NCBI GenBank assembly: GCA_947500645.1
Contig: CANMSD010000002.1
Location: 62,001-126,000 of the forward strand
DNA length: 64,000 nt
Origin: an uncultured Erythrobacter sp.
GTDB lineage: Bacteria; Pseudomonadota; Alphaproteobacteria; Sphingomonadales; Sphingomonadaceae
Direction: 5' to 3'
Shown here: positions 18,310 through 26,225 of the stretch, piece after piece
How the letters are laid out: the number at the start of each line of letters is the position of its first letter
Position numbering within the stretch: the stretch's first letter is position 1
Translations under genes and position numbers: made by a program
Notes under the pieces: model-generated
The model's input: the letters and a program-made list of their open reading frames with translations, nothing else
What the model was told of the DNA's origin: nothing
The model's database searches: none

Positions 18310-18330
18310 TGGTGCCGCTTACGTGACTCG
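18310..18330. other. Probable island attachment site (tRNA-Thr 3' end)
   Basis: The 3' part of tRNA-Thr, including the encoded CCA, faces the island. P4-type integrases commonly recombine within the T-arm and acceptor end of tRNA genes and leave the tRNA intact. The core limits cannot be set because the partner site is outside the window. Confidence 0.45.
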
Positions 18331-18385
18331 AACACGTGACCCCATCATTACGAATGATGTGCTCTACCAACTGAGCTAAAGCGGC
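18310..18385 (-). tRNA. tRNA-Thr (CGT)
   Basis: On the minus strand a full cloverleaf can be folded: acceptor GCCGCTT pairing with AAGCGGC, D-arm GCTC/GAGC, anticodon stem CATCA/TGATG around loop TTCGTAA (anticodon CGT), T-arm with GTTCGAGTC, and an encoded CCA. It is 76 bases long with CCA and adjoins the island integrase. Confidence 0.95.
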
Positions 18386-18455
18386 ATTTCCACTTCCGCG
18401 ACTTGCGATCTCTAGCCTGCTCATCGCCAGGCCAGGCAAGACGCATCCGCAGGAA

Positions 18456-18529
18456 TGGAGGCCCGAGCCGGAATCGAACCGGCGTACACGGATTTGCAAT
18501 CCGCTGCGTCACCACTCCGCCATCGGGCC
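18456..18529 (-). tRNA. tRNA-Cys (GCA)
   Basis: On the minus strand the sequence folds as a cloverleaf. The acceptor starts GGCCCG and pairs with CGGGCC, the anticodon stem GCGGA/TCCGT encloses TTGCAAA (anticodon GCA), the T-loop is TTCGAAT, and CCA is encoded. It is 74 bases and lies 70 bases upstream of tRNA-Thr on the same strand. Confidence 0.95.
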
Positions 18530-18669
18530 ACCCCTTAGGTCTTCACGACCAACGGAGCGCGCGCACTAGCGATTCGAGGGCGCATTGGCAATGTGTCTTA
18601 TGCGCAGGCGAAGACTTTACGTAACGACAATCTGGACGCAGGCGCATTAGCGCGGCAGGAGCTGTCGCC

Positions 18670-19452
18670 ATGACGATATCCAGCCTGCTCGATCCGATCA
18701 CCGGTAAGTCCGGTCCCGCACGCCTCGAACATGCGGACGATTGGATGCAAGGGCGCACGCTATACGGCGGAGCCTCAGCACTAATCGCTTTCACGATGGC
18801 GACGCGCGCCTTCACTGATCTGCCGCCACTACGCTCAGCCCAGATCGGGTTTGTCGCGCCGATTGGCAAGGAAATCGAACTGACCGCACAGATCGTGCGT
18901 CAGGGCCGCAATGTCACTCAGGTGCGGAGCGAGATTCTGAGCGATGGCAAGCCTGCGCTCACCGCCTTCTGGTTATTTGGCACTGGCCGCGACGCCAATT
19001 CCAAGCGCGCATCGGATCGTCCCGAAAACTGGCCCGGCGGCCCCGAAGAGGCGCAGATTGCCATGCGGACTGGGCAAGCACCCGCCTTCATCGAGAACAA
19101 TTTCGAGGTTCGGTTCGGCCAGGCCAAAGGCGAAGATCACGGGGCGACCATTCGCCGCTGGGCTCGATTAAGCGAAGATCACAGCCTCGATACGGTAAGC
19201 CAGCTTGTCCTAATGGGCGACGTGATGCCACCCGGCGCAATGCGGATCATGCAACGCATGGGGCCTATCAGTTCGATCAACTGGTCTTTCAATGTGCTGG
19301 AGCCCGAAGCGAAGAGCAAAGATGGCTGGTTCCTCGCTGAAAATGCCAGCCAGCATGCTGACAATGGCTATTCCTCGGAGCGTTTGCGTATGTGGGATAG
19401 CGAAGGCCGCCAAATGCTGGACGGCCTGCAATGTGTCGCGATCTTTGGCTAA
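18670..19452 (+). CDS. Acyl-CoA thioesterase family protein (double hotdog)
   Basis: This 260-residue protein has the pattern of thioesterase-like (TesB-type) double-hotdog proteins. It has an N-terminal DWMQGRTLYGGASALIA helix-turn, strands GKEIELTAQIVRQGRNVTQVRSEI near residue 75, and a second hotdog with WARLSEDH near 160 and the SINWSFNVL strand near 200. Such proteins hydrolyse acyl-CoA thioesters. The ATG at 18670 has an AGGAG ribosome site nine bases upstream. The next gene is convergent. Substrate range cannot be inferred. Confidence 0.82.
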   Translation: MTISSLLDPITGKSGPARLEHADDWMQGRTLYGGASALIAFTMATRAFTDLPPLRSAQIGFVAPIGKEIELTAQIVRQGRNVTQVRSEILSDGKPALTAFWLFGTGRDANSKRASDRPENWPGGPEEAQIAMRTGQAPAFIENNFEVRFGQAKGEDHGATIRRWARLSEDHSLDTVSQLVLMGDVMPPGAMRIMQRMGPISSINWSFNVLEPEAKSKDGWFLAENASQHADNGYSSERLRMWDSEGRQMLDGLQCVAIFG

Positions 19453-19470
19453 GGTGCTGGCCGACCTCGC

Positions 19471-20289
19471 TTAGACGTCTTCGAAATTGGCCGCGCGTTT
19501 CTGCATGCCGGCCATCACCGCTTCCACCTGATTCTTGCTGCGCATGATGGCGTTCTGTTCGATGCTTTCCTCAAGCAGAATAGCGTCTGTATCGCGCTCG
19601 ATCATCCCCGCCTGCAACCGCTTGGCCGCGCGGATCGCGTGAGGGTTGCGGCTGGCGATCTCGCTTGCGATCGCGGTTGCACGAACAAGCGGATCATCAT
19701 CGACATGGGTCGCCAGGCCGTATTCCTGCGCTTGCTCTCCGGTGAATTCGCGATTTGTGTAGACCAGCTCGCGCAGCACATCGTCACGAACCAGCCCACG
19801 CCACAAGGCGTAACCGCCCATGTCCGGCACCAGTCCCCATTTCAGTTCCATAATCGCCATACGCGTATCGGGGTGGGTGACTCGAATATCCGCGCCGCTC
19901 GCGATCTGTAGCCCGCCGCCAAAGCAGACCCCGTGGACCGCCGCAATCACCGGAACCGGCAATTTGCGCCACTGCATCGCGACCTGCTGAAACTTGTTTG
20001 AATTGCCATAGGTGCGCTCGGTCAGCTCCGGCTCGTCGGGGCTTGGCGTACGCTCAAAGCTGGACGTGTCGAGCCCCGCGCAGAAGGCCGGACCTTCGCC
20101 AGATAGAACGACAGCGCGCAAGCCCTTCATCTTTTGCAGCACGCTGCCCGCCTCAATGATCCGTGCGAACATTTCCGGGTCGAGCGCATTCATCTTGTCC
20201 CCGCGGGTCAGGCGTACCTGAGCTACGCCATCGTCACCCAGTTCAATCGCCACGCGATCATTGGCAGGCATCACAGCGGGTTGAGACAT
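19471..20289 (-). CDS. Enoyl-CoA hydratase/isomerase (crotonase) family protein
   Basis: This 272-residue crotonase-fold protein has the oxyanion-hole segments FCAGLDTSSF (about 70) and the CFGGGLQIASGADIRV helix (about 125), then the hydrophobic MELKWGLVPDMGG segment. It would hydrate, isomerise or otherwise process acyl-CoA thioesters. The position usually holding one catalytic Glu reads MELKWGL, while the second region has DMGG rather than a clear Glu pair, so the exact reaction is uncertain. The start ATG at 20289 has a GAGGAA ribosome site. It is convergent with the thioesterase gene; both act on CoA esters. Confidence 0.88.
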   Translation of the reverse strand: MSQPAVMPANDRVAIELGDDGVAQVRLTRGDKMNALDPEMFARIIEAGSVLQKMKGLRAVVLSGEGPAFCAGLDTSSFERTPSPDEPELTERTYGNSNKFQQVAMQWRKLPVPVIAAVHGVCFGGGLQIASGADIRVTHPDTRMAIMELKWGLVPDMGGYALWRGLVRDDVLRELVYTNREFTGEQAQEYGLATHVDDDPLVRATAIASEIASRNPHAIRAAKRLQAGMIERDTDAILLEESIEQNAIMRSKNQVEAVMAGMQKRAANFEDV

Positions 20290-20390
20290 GCTTCGGTTTC
20301 CTCAGATATGGTTTGATACGCCAGAGCGGTCGGCCTGATGAGTGCCGCAAGCCTGCGCGCAAGTCCATAGGAACCGCCAGATACCGAGTG

Positions 20391-20786
20391 TCATCCTGGA
20401 TCGGATCTCGAAAACCGGAACGCGTCTGGATCGCTCGGCACGTCGAGGAGATAACCGCCATCCGGATGAGTCACGAGAATGGCTTGGAGGTCGAAAGCCT
20501 GAAGCTTGGCACGTACTCGCGCAACATGAACGGCAACACTGTTGGTTTCCGGTTCGATGGTGATCCGCCAGACATCGGCCAGCAATTGTCGGCGCGACAT
20601 TGGCACGCCCGGTTGTTCCGACAGCCGCCAAAGCAGTCCGAACTCGCGCGGGTGCAATCCGAGCCAGCGATCCGCAACACGTCCATCGCGATGAAACAAA
20701 TCAAGCGTAATATCCCCTGCTTCGCGAAATCTTGGAATAAGAGCGTCTTCGTCAGGCACTAAATTATAGGCCGCAATTGAATTCAC
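20391..20786 (-). CDS. Solo winged-helix (OmpR/PhoB-type) DNA-binding protein
   Basis: This 131-residue protein carries a PhoB-type winged helix in its C-terminal two thirds: LHPREFGLLWRLSEQPG, then the recognition region SRRQLLADVWR, then NSVAVHVARVRAKLQ and the beta-hairpin THPDGGYLLD. There is no receiver domain, so it is not a standard response regulator. The GTG start at 20786 overlaps the stop of the RadC-like gene by four bases (GTGA), so it is the last gene of the leftward array starting at 22708. Its probable role is transcriptional control, perhaps of this array. Confidence 0.8.
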   Translation of the reverse strand: MNSIAAYNLVPDEDALIPRFREAGDITLDLFHRDGRVADRWLGLHPREFGLLWRLSEQPGVPMSRRQLLADVWRITIEPETNSVAVHVARVRAKLQAFDLQAILVTHPDGGYLLDVPSDPDAFRFSRSDPG

Positions 20787-21217
20787 AATTTGCCTCCGGC
20801 GCGCATCGAATAGGCGGCGCGTTCTGTGAAAATGAGATGATCGATAAGTTCGATATCAAGCGCCCTGCCGACATCGGCGAGACGGTGCGTCTCTTCGATA
20901 TCCTTGCGACTGGGACGGCAAATGCCCGATGGGTGATTGTGAGCGACGATTATGCCAGCAGCGCCAACCCCCAGAGCTTTGCCAAAAAGCTCTCTCATTC
21001 GCAGAGAGAGTCTGCAGAAATTTCCCGTGCCGATCGAGATGTCGGCGAGATAACGTCTATCTCGATCAAGAAAGATCGCATGACACCGCTCAACAGGTTT
21101 TTGGGCATCTATCAAAACCTTTTGAAGATAGTTCAAAGTGGAATGCACGTGCCCAAGACCGTTGCCGGCGCAACTGGCAACACCACCGGGTAATTCTCCG
21201 TTTGCCCCTGCGATCAT
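20783..21217 (-). CDS. RadC-like JAB/MPN-domain protein lacking the HhH region
   Basis: This 144-residue protein contains the JAB (MPN+) metal-binding motif of RadC-family proteins: AHNHPSG followed by PSRKD, that is HxHP(S)G...S..D at about residues 90-105, and the LIDHLIF strand after it. Classical RadC proteins are about 220 residues with an N-terminal helix-hairpin-helix part; here only the JAB domain plus about 25 residues remains. JAB domains can be Zn-dependent isopeptidases, but the role of bacterial RadC is unsettled. It overlaps both neighbours by four bases (ATGA upstream, GTGA downstream), so it is tightly coupled to a membrane protein and a winged-helix regulator. Confidence 0.85.
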   Translation of the reverse strand: MIAGANGELPGGVASCAGNGLGHVHSTLNYLQKVLIDAQKPVERCHAIFLDRDRRYLADISIGTGNFCRLSLRMRELFGKALGVGAAGIIVAHNHPSGICRPSRKDIEETHRLADVGRALDIELIDHLIFTERAAYSMRAGGKL

Positions 21218-21729
21218 TGCAGGCCTCTACCCAGCAGAGAAACAAGCCGAGGCGGCATCACCAGACGCCAATCTCGATACTCGCCAAAGCGTCTTTTTCT
21301 GGAGATGTGCCGGATCAGACCAATAGCAAGAAAGATGAGCTGGAACCAACCAGGAGCCACCACCATAGTGATGTATGCGATGGGAGAAATCGTCTCGGCG
21401 AGACCTCGAGCCAGATGCGCTGTCATTGCAAGCACTTGCATGCCCGCTATCCAAAGCGTGTAGTTCCGGTTGGCATATAGCGCGATCGTGATCCAGATCG
21501 CCGCTGCCAAAACGTCGATAGTTGCAAGAAAATAGTCAACATCGGTCAACAACACCCCAGCGCCCAATACAAGGTTGTAAATCCAACCGGTAACTTCAAA
21601 GAGAACCAGCCATGTGACTGCTACTGCCCGCTCCGGCCCGCCACCCCAAAGGAGTGCGGCCGAGCATATTGACCATGCCAGAATATCCTGGGTGATGGCG
21701 CGATATTCCGAAGCGAGCAGTTCAAGCAT
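21214..21729 (-). CDS. Small integral membrane protein, unknown function
   Basis: This 171-residue protein is mostly hydrophobic, with about five predicted membrane segments: around residues 14-28, 35-60, 68-85, 92-110 and 118-140. It has a basic C-terminal tail (HISRKRRFGEYRDWR) that probably faces the cytoplasm. No family is recognised. It sits between a small helical protein and a RadC-like protein in the leftward array; its stop overlaps the RadC-like start. Its role is presumably membrane attachment or sensing for the array (inference). Confidence 0.75.
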   Translation of the reverse strand: MLELLASEYRAITQDILAWSICSAALLWGGGPERAVAVTWLVLFEVTGWIYNLVLGAGVLLTDVDYFLATIDVLAAAIWITIALYANRNYTLWIAGMQVLAMTAHLARGLAETISPIAYITMVVAPGWFQLIFLAIGLIRHISRKRRFGEYRDWRLVMPPRLVSLLGRGLQ

Positions 21730-21741
21730 TCAGACGACCGA

Positions 21742-22074
21742 TCAGGCGTCAAGCAGATCGGCGGCTTCTAAAGATGCCTCTTCAAGGTCGGTGGGGACGC
21801 CGCTATCCGGCCCCATTTTTTCGCGAGCAACCTTGCTCAACTCGTCATGTACGCGAAGGAGGCTCGTCGACATAGCCATCGCCTGGCCTTCGGCTTGGTT
21901 GAGACGCATCAATGCACGTTGACCAGCGTCGACTTCGACGCCAGGATTTTGTCTGGCAGTCAGCATCGCCTGTTTCAGCCTGGCAAAGGCGAGCATAGAT
22001 TCGTCAGCAAGTGCCTCAGCTTCGCGAATCAATTTCTTCAGATTGTGGGCGTCGGCGACGATACGGTCAGTCAT
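21742..22074 (-). CDS. Small helical protein, unknown function
   Basis: The longest frame starts at 22167, but the first 31 codons overlap the upstream gene's end and have no ribosome site. ATG 22074 follows a GGAGA site and gives 110 residues (MTDRIVADAHNLKK). The protein is almost wholly helical with an Ala/Leu/Glu heptad-like pattern and an acidic C-terminus (DLEEASLEAADLLDA). No family recognised. It lies 12 bases before the membrane-protein gene and just after the membrane-anchored HTH gene. Confidence 0.7.
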   Translation of the reverse strand: MTDRIVADAHNLKKLIREAEALADESMLAFARLKQAMLTARQNPGVEVDAGQRALMRLNQAEGQAMAMSTSLLRVHDELSKVAREKMGPDSGVPTDLEEASLEAADLLDA

Positions 22075-22099
22075 AAATGGTCTCCATCCCGACCCTTGC

Positions 22100-22708
22100 T
22101 CAAGAGGCCAAGCCTTCTTCATCCACGGAGACGGTTGCACGACCATCCAAAGCCTCGCTGATCGCAATCGCTGCGGTTACGGTAAGAACCACAGCCGCCA
22201 AGACGCCAAAAGCGATCCCGACTATTGCCGCCAGACGTAACAGGATAGCGTGTTCGCCATCGAGCACTCCGGGGACGACCTTTGGCTCTTCAGGACGCAT
22301 CCATGGCGCCTGTCCAGTCACTGGCAAGACGTCATTGAAAACGATCTCACCCGGGTCGACCCGAGAGCTCTCCTGTGTCCTTTCCTCTTTTTCTGGCAGC
22401 TGATTTTTCGTGTATACAGATTCACTTAAGGGCTTGACGGAAGCTGCATCGGCAAATGTTTCCACTTGCTCGTCGACAGCTGGCGGTTCGGCCTTTTTCG
22501 CGCTCGCTCGGGACGCACGATATTGTTCGACGAGCTCGTTCAAGCTGTCGACATCGAACACATCTTTTAGAGCGCGAATATGTTGATTGATGCGCGTCTC
22601 GGAAACACCGAGCTCCTGCGCGATCACTTTAATCGGCACGCGCCGATCAATTCGCTCCATCACGGCCTGCTGCCTTTCAGTCAGCGGTCGCGAATTGGCG
22701 GGCGGCAT
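22100..22708 (-). CDS. LuxR-type HTH protein with C-terminal membrane anchor
   Basis: This 202-residue protein joins an N-terminal LuxR/GerE-like helix-turn-helix to a linker of about 90 polar residues and one strong hydrophobic helix (about 157-185), then a short acidic tail. In the HTH (residues about 7-62), LTERQQAVMERI is followed by VIAQELGVSETRINQHIRALK. A DNA-binding domain in the cytoplasm tethered by a C-terminal membrane helix suggests a one-component membrane-bound regulator. The start ATG 22708 has a near-perfect AAGGAGGG ribosome site. It is the first gene of a five-gene leftward array ending at 20391. Confidence 0.85.
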   Translation of the reverse strand: MPPANSRPLTERQQAVMERIDRRVPIKVIAQELGVSETRINQHIRALKDVFDVDSLNELVEQYRASRASAKKAEPPAVDEQVETFADAASVKPLSESVYTKNQLPEKEERTQESSRVDPGEIVFNDVLPVTGQAPWMRPEEPKVVPGVLDGEHAILLRLAAIVGIAFGVLAAVVLTVTAAIAISEALDGRATVSVDEEGLAS

Positions 22709-22806
22709 TGGACCCTCCTTAACGCCTTTATCACTTTGCCATTCAACTCACATCAAGCAATTATGCTCCGAAATGGATCAAATAATCCGACCCTTTTTGA
22801 GCAAAA

Positions 22807-24006
22807 CTAAATCGAGGAGCTGTTAAGACCCAGAGAAACAAAGTATTTTTTTATATTTCTCGCAGCCTGCCTAAGTCGCTGCTCATTTTCGACCATGGCA
22901 ATTCTCACGAACCCCTCCCCTTCTTCACCGTAGCCGACGCCTGGCGCGACTGCCACTTCCGCTTTCGTTAACAATTGCTTCGAGAACTCCAGACTTCCCA
23001 TGTCCGCCAATGCTGGCGGTAGCGGTGCCCACGCAAACATTGAGGCGGGTGGCGGCGGTACATCCCAACCTGCGCGGCCGAAGGCCTCGACCATAACATC
23101 TCGCCGCTTTTGATAAAGCTGACGGTTGCTTTCGACGATATCTTGCGGGCCGTTCAGCGCGGCACAGGCTGCCGCCTGGATCGGCGTGAAGGCACCATAG
23201 TCCAGATAAGATTTCACCCTGGTGAGCGCAGCGATCAGATGCTTATTCCCGACCGCAAAACCCATCCGCCAGCCGGCCATGGAATAGGTCTTGGACATGC
23301 TGGTGAATTCGACCGCGACGTCCTTTGCACCCTTGACCTGCATGATCGAAGGGGTCGGATTGTCGTCATAATAGAGCTCTGAATAGGCCAGGTCCGACAG
23401 AACCCAGACCTTGTTTTCCCGCGCCCACGAAACCAGTCGCTCGTAAAACTCAAGGTCGACCACTTCAGCGGTAGGGTTGGATGGATAGCTCACCACCAGC
23501 ACACTGGGCCGCGGGACGGTGAAGTTCATCGCGCTTTCGAGCGAGCGCCAATAATCCTCGTTCGGCGTCGTTGGTACGGCGCGAATGGTCGCCCCTGCAA
23601 TAATGAAACCGAACGTGTGGATCGGATAGGATGGGTTGGGCGCAAGTACCACATCGCCCGGAGCGGTTATTGCATTGGCAAGGCTCGCCAGCCCTTCCTT
23701 GGAACCCATGGTCACGACCACTTCGCTTTCGGGATCGAGATCGACGCCAAACCGTCGGCCATAATAATTGGCCTGAGCCCGTCTTAGGCCAGGAATGCCT
23801 TTCGATTGAGAATAACCGTGCGCATCCGGCTTGCGCGCCACCTCGCACAATTTGTCAATCACGTGCTGCGGCGGGGGTTGATCCGGGTTGCCCATACCGA
23901 GATCGATTATGTCCTTGCCTGCGGATCGCGCTTCATGACGCATCGCGTTGACTTCCGCGATTACGTAGGGTGGAAGTCGCTTCATCCGATAAAATTGGTC
24001 ATTCAT
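22807..24006 (-). CDS. alaC: Alanine/aspartate-type aminotransferase (AlaC-like)
   Basis: This 399-residue fold-type I PLP enzyme is very close in pattern to AlaC and LL-diaminopimelate-aminotransferase-like proteins. It has an N-terminal RLPPYVIAEV, DLGMGNPDQPPP near residue 37, SYPSNPTAEV near 175, and the PLP-binding lysine K239 in SMSKTYSMAGWRMGF. It interconverts alanine (or related amino acids) and pyruvate with 2-oxoglutarate/glutamate in the cytoplasm. It is divergent from phaC, separated by 170 bases. The exact substrate is assigned by family resemblance. Confidence 0.88.
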   Translation of the reverse strand: MNDQFYRMKRLPPYVIAEVNAMRHEARSAGKDIIDLGMGNPDQPPPQHVIDKLCEVARKPDAHGYSQSKGIPGLRRAQANYYGRRFGVDLDPESEVVVTMGSKEGLASLANAITAPGDVVLAPNPSYPIHTFGFIIAGATIRAVPTTPNEDYWRSLESAMNFTVPRPSVLVVSYPSNPTAEVVDLEFYERLVSWARENKVWVLSDLAYSELYYDDNPTPSIMQVKGAKDVAVEFTSMSKTYSMAGWRMGFAVGNKHLIAALTRVKSYLDYGAFTPIQAAACAALNGPQDIVESNRQLYQKRRDVMVEAFGRAGWDVPPPPASMFAWAPLPPALADMGSLEFSKQLLTKAEVAVAPGVGYGEEGEGFVRIAMVENEQRLRQAARNIKKYFVSLGLNSSSI

Positions 24007-24176
24007 TACCTATTCCGCCCAGTTTTGCGCAATCAACGTAGCTGCCTGCGCACGAATCAGTCTAGGGGATTATCGGTCGAAGTGGGAAGGCAATTTCGCT
24101 ATTCTCCCAATCAGATGAGTCTAAAGCTAAGGTATATCCACTAGACTGGGCTAAGGATCGGAGCATCAAGGCAGAT

Positions 24177-26117
24177 ATGGCACAAGACGACACCTCGAGC
24201 ACCTCGTCGATGAGCGATGAACCGTTCCGCGCATTTTTCGACATGCAGGGTGAAGCCATGCGCGAGCTGTTTTCGCAGAGTATGTCCGGCGACGGAGCTG
24301 GCCCGGGTGATGCTGCGGCAGCACTGATGGGCAATGCTCCCAATGCGGCAGAGCTGGCGGAATGGGCCAAAGCTGGCGCTGACCTACAAAGGATGTGGCT
24401 AGAATTCGCCGCGTATCAGGCGGGCGAAGTCGCGAAGAAGGTCACGCAAGGCAGCAACCCGCTCGACCCGGCGCAATGGATGTTGATGACGCAAAGCCTG
24501 CTCAAGCAAGCGCCGACCGATGCGCTTCAGGCACCGGCAAAGCTGGCTCAGGAATCGCTGCAATTGTGGCAAGGCGTGCTCGGCAAGTTCACAGGTACAG
24601 CCATGCCGGGCGCGGCTTCAACTTTGGACGATCAGGATAGCCTGCCGCGCAAGGACAGGCGGTTTGCAGATCCCGCCTGGCGCGAGCATCCTGCCTTCGC
24701 CCTGCTTCACCAAACCTATCTCATGCTGGCCGAGTATTTCCAGCGCTCGGTCAAATCGATGGATGGGATCGACAAGGAAAAGCGCAGGCAGCTCGAATTT
24801 GCGGTCACAGCGTTGGTCGAGGCGATGAGCCCGGACAACTTCCTGCTGACGAATCCGGTCGTGCTGAAACGCACGATGGAGACCCGCGGGCAAAACCTGG
24901 TTCGAGGGATGAAACATCTCATCACCGATCTAAAGCGCGGGCAGCTAACCCATACTGATGCCAACGCCTTCACACTGGGTGAGAACCTTGCCGCGAGTCC
25001 GGGCAAGGTCGTTCACGAAACGCCTTTGTTTCAGCTGATCCAATACAGCCCATCGACCAAGGACGTGTACGAAGTGCCGCTGGTGGTCTTCCCGCCATGG
25101 ATCAACCGATTTTATATCCTCGACCTCACACCCAAGAAGAGCTTCATCAAGTGGGCGGTAGATCAGGGGCTCACTGTGTTTGTCGTCAGCTGGAAGTCGG
25201 CCGATGACACGATGGGAGAAGTGGTGTGGGACGATTACATCCGCTCGCAGATCGAAGCGATTGACCGTGTGCGCGAGCGATTGAAAGCGCCGTCGGTGCA
25301 CACGATCGGTTATTGTGTCGCGGGCACGACCCTCGCGGCGACGCTCGCCATTCTCGCGCGGCGCGGCGAGGCCGACAAGGTCAAGAGCGCGACCTTCTTT
25401 ACCGCGCAAGTCGACTTTGAAAAGAGCGGCGAGCTGAAACACTTTATCGAAGACAGCCAGCTGGAGATGATCGGCCAATTGTCGCCCAAGGGTTACCTCG
25501 ACGGACGATATCTGGCCGCAACCTTCAACGCGTTGCGCGGGAAGGACCTGATCTGGAACTACGTCGTCAACAACTACCTGCTTGGTGAGGACTACCCGGC
25601 CTTCGACCTGCTCCACTGGAATGGTGATGTCACCAATCTGCCGTCCAAATGGCACAATGATTATCTTCGCGACCTTTATCGCGACAACAAGCTGGTCGTA
25701 CGCGATGCTTTGGAAGCGGATGGAACGCCGATCGATCTCACGCAGGTCAAGACGCCAAGCTTCGTTCAGGCTGGGCGCGAAGACCATATCGCGCCAGCGG
25801 AAAGCGTATGGCGGATCACCAACCACTTTAACGGCCCTCTTGAATTCCTTCTCGCCGGGTCCGGCCATATTGCTGGCGTGGTCAACCCACCCGCCGCGAA
25901 CAAATACCAATATTGGCTAGGTGATAGCGAAGCGGGATCGCTCAAAGCGTTCGTCGAAAGCGCGGAGGAGCATCCGGGCAGCTGGTGGCCGCATTGGCTG
26001 CAATGGCTTGAGGGGCAAGCGTCGGAGAAAGTGCCCGCAACCGGCAAACGAAAGCCCGGTGGACGTAGTGATAAAGTGATCGAAGACGCGCCAGGTCGCT
26101 ACGTTAAAACCCGATAA
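24177..26117 (+). CDS. phaC: Class I poly(3-hydroxyalkanoate) synthase
   Basis: This 646-residue PhaC polymerises 3-hydroxyacyl-CoA into polyhydroxyalkanoate at the granule surface. The catalytic cysteine is C380 in the lipase-like box GYCVAGT; the other triad members are D536 (GREDHIAP) and H564 (GSGHIAG). The N-terminal 90 residues are variable and acidic, as usual in class I enzymes, and a PPWINRFYILDLTPKKSF stretch marks the start of the catalytic domain. A phasin gene follows 108 bases downstream with its own promoter. No phaA or phaB lies in the window. Confidence 0.97.
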   Translation: MAQDDTSSTSSMSDEPFRAFFDMQGEAMRELFSQSMSGDGAGPGDAAAALMGNAPNAAELAEWAKAGADLQRMWLEFAAYQAGEVAKKVTQGSNPLDPAQWMLMTQSLLKQAPTDALQAPAKLAQESLQLWQGVLGKFTGTAMPGAASTLDDQDSLPRKDRRFADPAWREHPAFALLHQTYLMLAEYFQRSVKSMDGIDKEKRRQLEFAVTALVEAMSPDNFLLTNPVVLKRTMETRGQNLVRGMKHLITDLKRGQLTHTDANAFTLGENLAASPGKVVHETPLFQLIQYSPSTKDVYEVPLVVFPPWINRFYILDLTPKKSFIKWAVDQGLTVFVVSWKSADDTMGEVVWDDYIRSQIEAIDRVRERLKAPSVHTIGYCVAGTTLAATLAILARRGEADKVKSATFFTAQVDFEKSGELKHFIEDSQLEMIGQLSPKGYLDGRYLAATFNALRGKDLIWNYVVNNYLLGEDYPAFDLLHWNGDVTNLPSKWHNDYLRDLYRDNKLVVRDALEADGTPIDLTQVKTPSFVQAGREDHIAPAESVWRITNHFNGPLEFLLAGSGHIAGVVNPPAANKYQYWLGDSEAGSLKAFVESAEEHPGSWWPHWLQWLEGQASEKVPATGKRKPGGRSDKVIEDAPGRYVKTR

Positions 26118-26147
26118 AGCACTCTGCAGAAGGAGGTTTTCTGGTTA

Positions 26148-26162
26148 TTGTGCAGTGCACAA
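26148..26162. promoter_or_regulatory. Perfect palindrome upstream of phasin promoter (PhaR-type operator)
   Basis: TTGTGCA-G-TGCACAA is a perfect 15-base palindrome about 8 bases upstream of the -35 box. A second, slightly imperfect copy overlaps the -10. TGC-rich palindromes are known PhaR targets at phasin promoters; identity as a PhaR site is inference. Confidence 0.65.
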
Positions 26163-26169
26163 AAAATGC

Positions 26170-26197
26170 TTGACTTCGCAGTTGCAATCACTATTTT
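26170..26197 (+). promoter_or_regulatory. Sigma70-type promoter of the phasin gene
   Basis: TTGACT (26170-26175) and TATTTT (26192-26197) are spaced by 16 bases. Transcription would begin about 20 bases before the phasin ATG. Confidence 0.55.
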
Positions 26198-26210
26198 GTG
26201 CAGTGCAACA
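26196..26210. promoter_or_regulatory. Second copy of phasin operator, overlapping the -10 box
   Basis: TTGTGCA-G-TGCAACA repeats the upstream palindrome with two changed bases, 48 bases downstream of the first copy. It overlaps the -10, consistent with repression by steric block. Confidence 0.6.
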
Positions 26211-26225
26211 TAAAGTGAGGTCATT

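Larger units (their letters stand above)
1..18312. mobile_element. Genomic island (right part) integrated at tRNA-Thr
   Basis: A P4-type integrase gene lies with its 5' end about 165 bases from the 3' end of a tRNA-Thr gene and is transcribed away from it, the usual arrangement for islands inserted in tRNA 3' ends. To its left are no recognisable housekeeping genes, only two giant unknown proteins, an orphan GHNGP-motif protein and an ABC-3C conflict system. To the right of the tRNA, core metabolism begins. I found no second copy of the tRNA 3' end in the window, so the left boundary is presumably outside it. The boundary is inference from context. Confidence 0.6.

Noticed and set aside
20391..20786. 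Winged-helix gene as a truncated response regulator
   Set aside because: There is no receiver remnant upstream; the start is coupled by a GTGA overlap to the RadC-like gene, so it is a native solo domain.
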